This document shows, piece after piece, positions 61,276 to 64,000 of a stretch of DNA of 64,000 nucleotides; position 1 is the stretch's first letter; every line of letters begins with the position of its first letter. Where the stretch lies: positions 80,095,279 through 80,159,278 of the forward strand of contig OZ026620.1 in NCBI GenBank assembly GCA_964020975.1, given 5' to 3'. The DNA comes from Hermodice carunculata (lineage: Eukaryota > Annelida > Polychaeta > Eunicida > Amphinomidae). The translations under genes were made by a program, and so were the position numbers. The notes beneath the pieces were generated by a model, which was given only the letters and a program-made list of their open reading frames with translations, did not search any database and was not told the origin of the DNA.

Positions 61276-63237
61276 TATAGACTTGCTCAAGTCTCACTGG
61301 ACTGTCTTCCGTATTTTATTTACAATCAAATTCATGGCCAAATTAAATTTTAAGTAAGCACACGTCGTAGCCTTATTCTGTTACAATACAGGTAGGCCCT
61401 TCAAGCTACCTAGCTGATTGGCGTGGAACGTGTATATAACCAGATAACATTGACTCCAGATTGATTATCGCCGGGCGGTTTGCACTGTGTTTCTTATCAC
61501 GCAGACAAGCGAGCGGTCATAACGCACTCCTCTTCAGAAGCTGTTAATTGAGCTACTGTGTAATGAAGGATTAATTGCAGTGCACAGCGTCAGGCGGTGG
61601 GCGTCCAGTGAGACTTGTAAAACTTGCCGGCTTGTCGCTGCTATGAATTATTCATGAGCAGTCAAGCACGTGACAGATTCAAGGCCGTTTCAAATTCCTT
61701 GTGTTGATTGTTGTTTATTTACATGCAAGCACGCACATTTTATTGTAGAGAAACGTCAGTTCTTGCCGATGGCTATTTCGATTTTGCATTAAAATGAATA
61801 TTCTCCTTGTACGATGATTTAAATCAATGATCGGGTCGTTGCTTGTGACAATTTGAATGATGTAACTTTGCAAAACTGCGCAAAAATAGGGGGATTTCAT
61901 GGTCTCTATCTCGATTTTTTTTTGTCTCCGCGCCATGTTGTTTATATGGTTACAATGCTCAAAACCTTGTCTATTTTAACAACAAGCTCTCACATTGGCT
62001 GAAACAAAAGTATTTTAGCGCGAACCCCTTCAAAACTGCTTCTATTTCAAACAGATGCGTCGTTATTTTAGTCGGAAACTACAAGGGCCCAGAATCGATC
62101 ACATGGTGTTCGCTGTCTAATCAAAAAGTTTTGCTACCGCTGTTTCGTTCGGTAGAACTCGCTGCCTCGTGCTGTGAAGTCTGGCTTGAAAGATGGATGA
62201 CATTTGTGTGAACAGAAGTGACGATTACGGACAATTTATTAAAGCAAGAAACAAAATTTAACGCTGTAAATTGATCAGAATGATAACATATACTAACACT
62301 GTATCAGTCTTTGCGTACAATGGAGCAGAGGGTCCAATTTTTTCACGGAAAGAGAGTAAAATACGCCAGCCGCAGGTAAACATGGCTCGGGTGAAAATAC
62401 CGCTGCCGCGTGTTTATCATGCTGACAATTTGTCAGTAACTGCGATAAAGTGTGTTTATGGACTATTTACTGCAGCAACAAGCTCTACCACTATAATTGA
62501 ATAGCAATTATATCACAACCGATCTTTAGAAAAAATAAAATAAATAAGGAACCATCGTTCGTGATGCTAACCAAGAAAAATGCGCGGACCGGTACCCATG
62601 CAATTGTATTCACACAGGTTTGACCGCTTTGATCAAATCGCGATTGAGATCGATATATTTCCTTTATTAGGGTGTAGGGCAAGAGTTTTTGTTTAAATTG
62701 ACAAAAGAGCCACATAGAAATGTAGGGGTCTTACTCAACAAAACTTTAATCATGACGTCGATCATTTTGCATTAATGCAAAAATAAAACAGTTGTGGCAC
62801 TGATTTGACTTCTAAGATCCTGCGAAACCCCGGATGTTGTGACGTCACTCCCACCGAATTGATGGTAGTCCAGAGTGGGTTTGTGCAAGTTTGACAAGTC
62901 CCTGGTGCCGGCAGCCGGAGGGAGACGGTCAGCTTTGTCTCGCTTGAGTGGCCAGTGACTAGCCATGCATTCATCGAAGACCACTTTCCACTCGCAATGA
63001 TAATGGGATTAGAACTGACCAGGACACAATAGCTGCTACTGTTAAAACCGACACGGCGGCAGTGTCGACCAGTTAAAAAAAAAAAATAATAACAATATGA
63101 CCTGCTTAATAACACCGTGTAGTTGGCATAATATTATTCAGTTAACTTTGTGGAGGGGAAAATGTATCGTACTTCTGGGTGGGACCGCGGGATGGGAAAA
63201 TAGGGACATGCACCAGGGACTTGTGCAAGTTTAGTAC
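61276..63237. other. Gene-free stretch
   Basis: No secure exon. The minus-strand reading at 62762-63115 and the plus-strand ORF 62271-62504 have no domain. Confidence 0.4.
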
Positions 63238-63297
63238 ATGTACTGTATTCGGACTTGTCCCAGATCGGGTACTATACATATGTTAGTCCACCAGCAC
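63238..63297 (+). repeat. Second copy of the 61016-61072 repeat
   Basis: Same landmarks in the same order, here without an adjacent SINE unit. Confidence 0.85.
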
Positions 63298-63317
63298 GTT
63301 ACCAGCAATTCATTCAA

Positions 63318-63540
63318 AGTTTCCAGGGCTTTTAGATGGATTCCCAGGAGCTGGGACTTTTGTTATTTTTCTGGGAATTTATAGTTCTGGGACCTTAGTT
63401 ATGTTCCCCAGGAACTAAACCTCTATGTTCCTGGGACTTCTGCTAAATTGCTAGGACTAGCTTTATGCTCCGGGGAACTTATTTATATTCCCAGGAATTG
63501 GCCTAAATTACCAGGAATTGGCCAACATTCCTGGAAACGT
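63318..63540 (+). repeat. Degenerate short repeat around CCAGGAA/TTCCTGG
   Basis: 'ctgggac/aatt', 'ccaggaa.t' and 'ttcc(t/c)(g/a)gg' words recur every 20-35 bp in both orientations. The rest to 64000 shows nothing recognisable. Confidence 0.5.
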
Positions 63541-64000
63541 ATTAATATCCATAATGTCATAAGTCGGTCATGAATAAATTTATATCTATAAAATTTAGCA
63601 TATATGCTACTAGGACCCACCTTGTCGCACTGTCGAAATTCCGTGCTTCTATCGTGCAAATATGATAAATGACTAAAATTGTCCGAATGGAATGAACAAT
63701 TTATTTTGGAAAGACTTGTGTATGAAATGTTTCAAAACAGGTGAAATGCCGTAGACAAATTTTTGGAAGTGTACATATTACTGTTACGTTCTTTGGTATT
63801 TCCGATGATGTTTTTTCTACGTGTCCTTTTAAACCAGTGGGGTACAAAGAACAATGGCGTATATAAAGTTTATTGTTGATAACCTAAATTTTTGACAGTC
63901 TATTTTCTCACATTCAGTTCCTCTATAGTAAGGTGAAGTACGGATTCCAATAAGAGTGTTCTGGCAACTCAAAATAGAATGTGAATCTAAAATCTTATTT

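Overview
The window is AT-rich animal nuclear DNA. It has spliced genes with GT-AG introns, a C2H2 zinc-finger gene, Ty3-type LTR, LINE-like and Tc1 elements, a tRNA-derived SINE, and many long microsatellites. No bacterial operons, ribosome binding sites, CRISPR arrays, rRNA or functional tRNA genes were seen. The repeat style (pearl/HINE-like elements with tandem cores and (GAAA)n tails) suggests a marine invertebrate, but I cannot name the species.

Two host genes are well supported. (1) On the minus strand, 13565-17628, is a two-coding-exon C2H2 zinc-finger gene of about 1,110 codons. Its phase-0 splice sites match exactly, but one in-frame TAG (16739-16741) lies in the middle of exon 1. 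(2) On the plus strand, 53166-56478, is a five-exon gene with all introns in phase 0. It encodes a 517-residue protein with a VWA domain (DTTGS MIDAS motif), a lysine/alanine-rich linker, and a C-terminal domain resembling the degenerate GIY-YIG domain of plant EFFECTOR OF TRANSCRIPTION proteins (DYAWN motif).

Mobile DNA fills much of the rest. A Ty3/gypsy-type LTR fossil (22945-28412, TATT on both sides) has decayed pol remnants and, between integrase and the 3' LTR, an open 331-codon ORF with SGNH-hydrolase motifs. A Tc1-type DD34E transposon (41705-43222) looks intact, with 27-bp perfect terminal inverted repeats inside a TA microsatellite. LINE-like and FIDDI-box reverse transcriptase remnants lie at about 33060-33810 and 46433-47420.

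The commonest repeat is a Helentron/HINE- or pearl-like family at 1-1946, 5183-6287, 44055-46043 and 59211-60688. Its parts are a start near ACTAGAAA, a 5' hairpin, a TGTCTGTGTGCC subterminal repeat, tandem core units of about 136-146 bp, a GAAA/GA microsatellite and a 3' hairpin ending in the inverse GGCACACAGACA. One core type is rich in TGACCTTTGACCT, the consensus DR1 nuclear-receptor element.

Layout: 1-7.6 kb repeats; 7.6-13.5 kb diverged repeats and a TAA microsatellite; 13.5-17.6 kb zinc-finger gene; 17.6-22.9 kb dispersed repeats; 22.9-28.4 kb LTR element; 28.4-41.7 kb mostly gene-free with old repeats, hairpins and a LINE remnant; 41.7-43.2 kb Tc1; 44-46 kb HINE cluster; 46.4-50 kb RT remnant and minisatellites; 53.1-56.5 kb VWA gene; 57.2-61.3 kb foldback, MITE, HINE and SINE; 61.3-64 kb no clear gene. 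The two host genes show no sign of working together. The zinc-finger protein is probably a nuclear DNA-binding factor, and the basic linker of the VWA protein also suggests a nuclear role.
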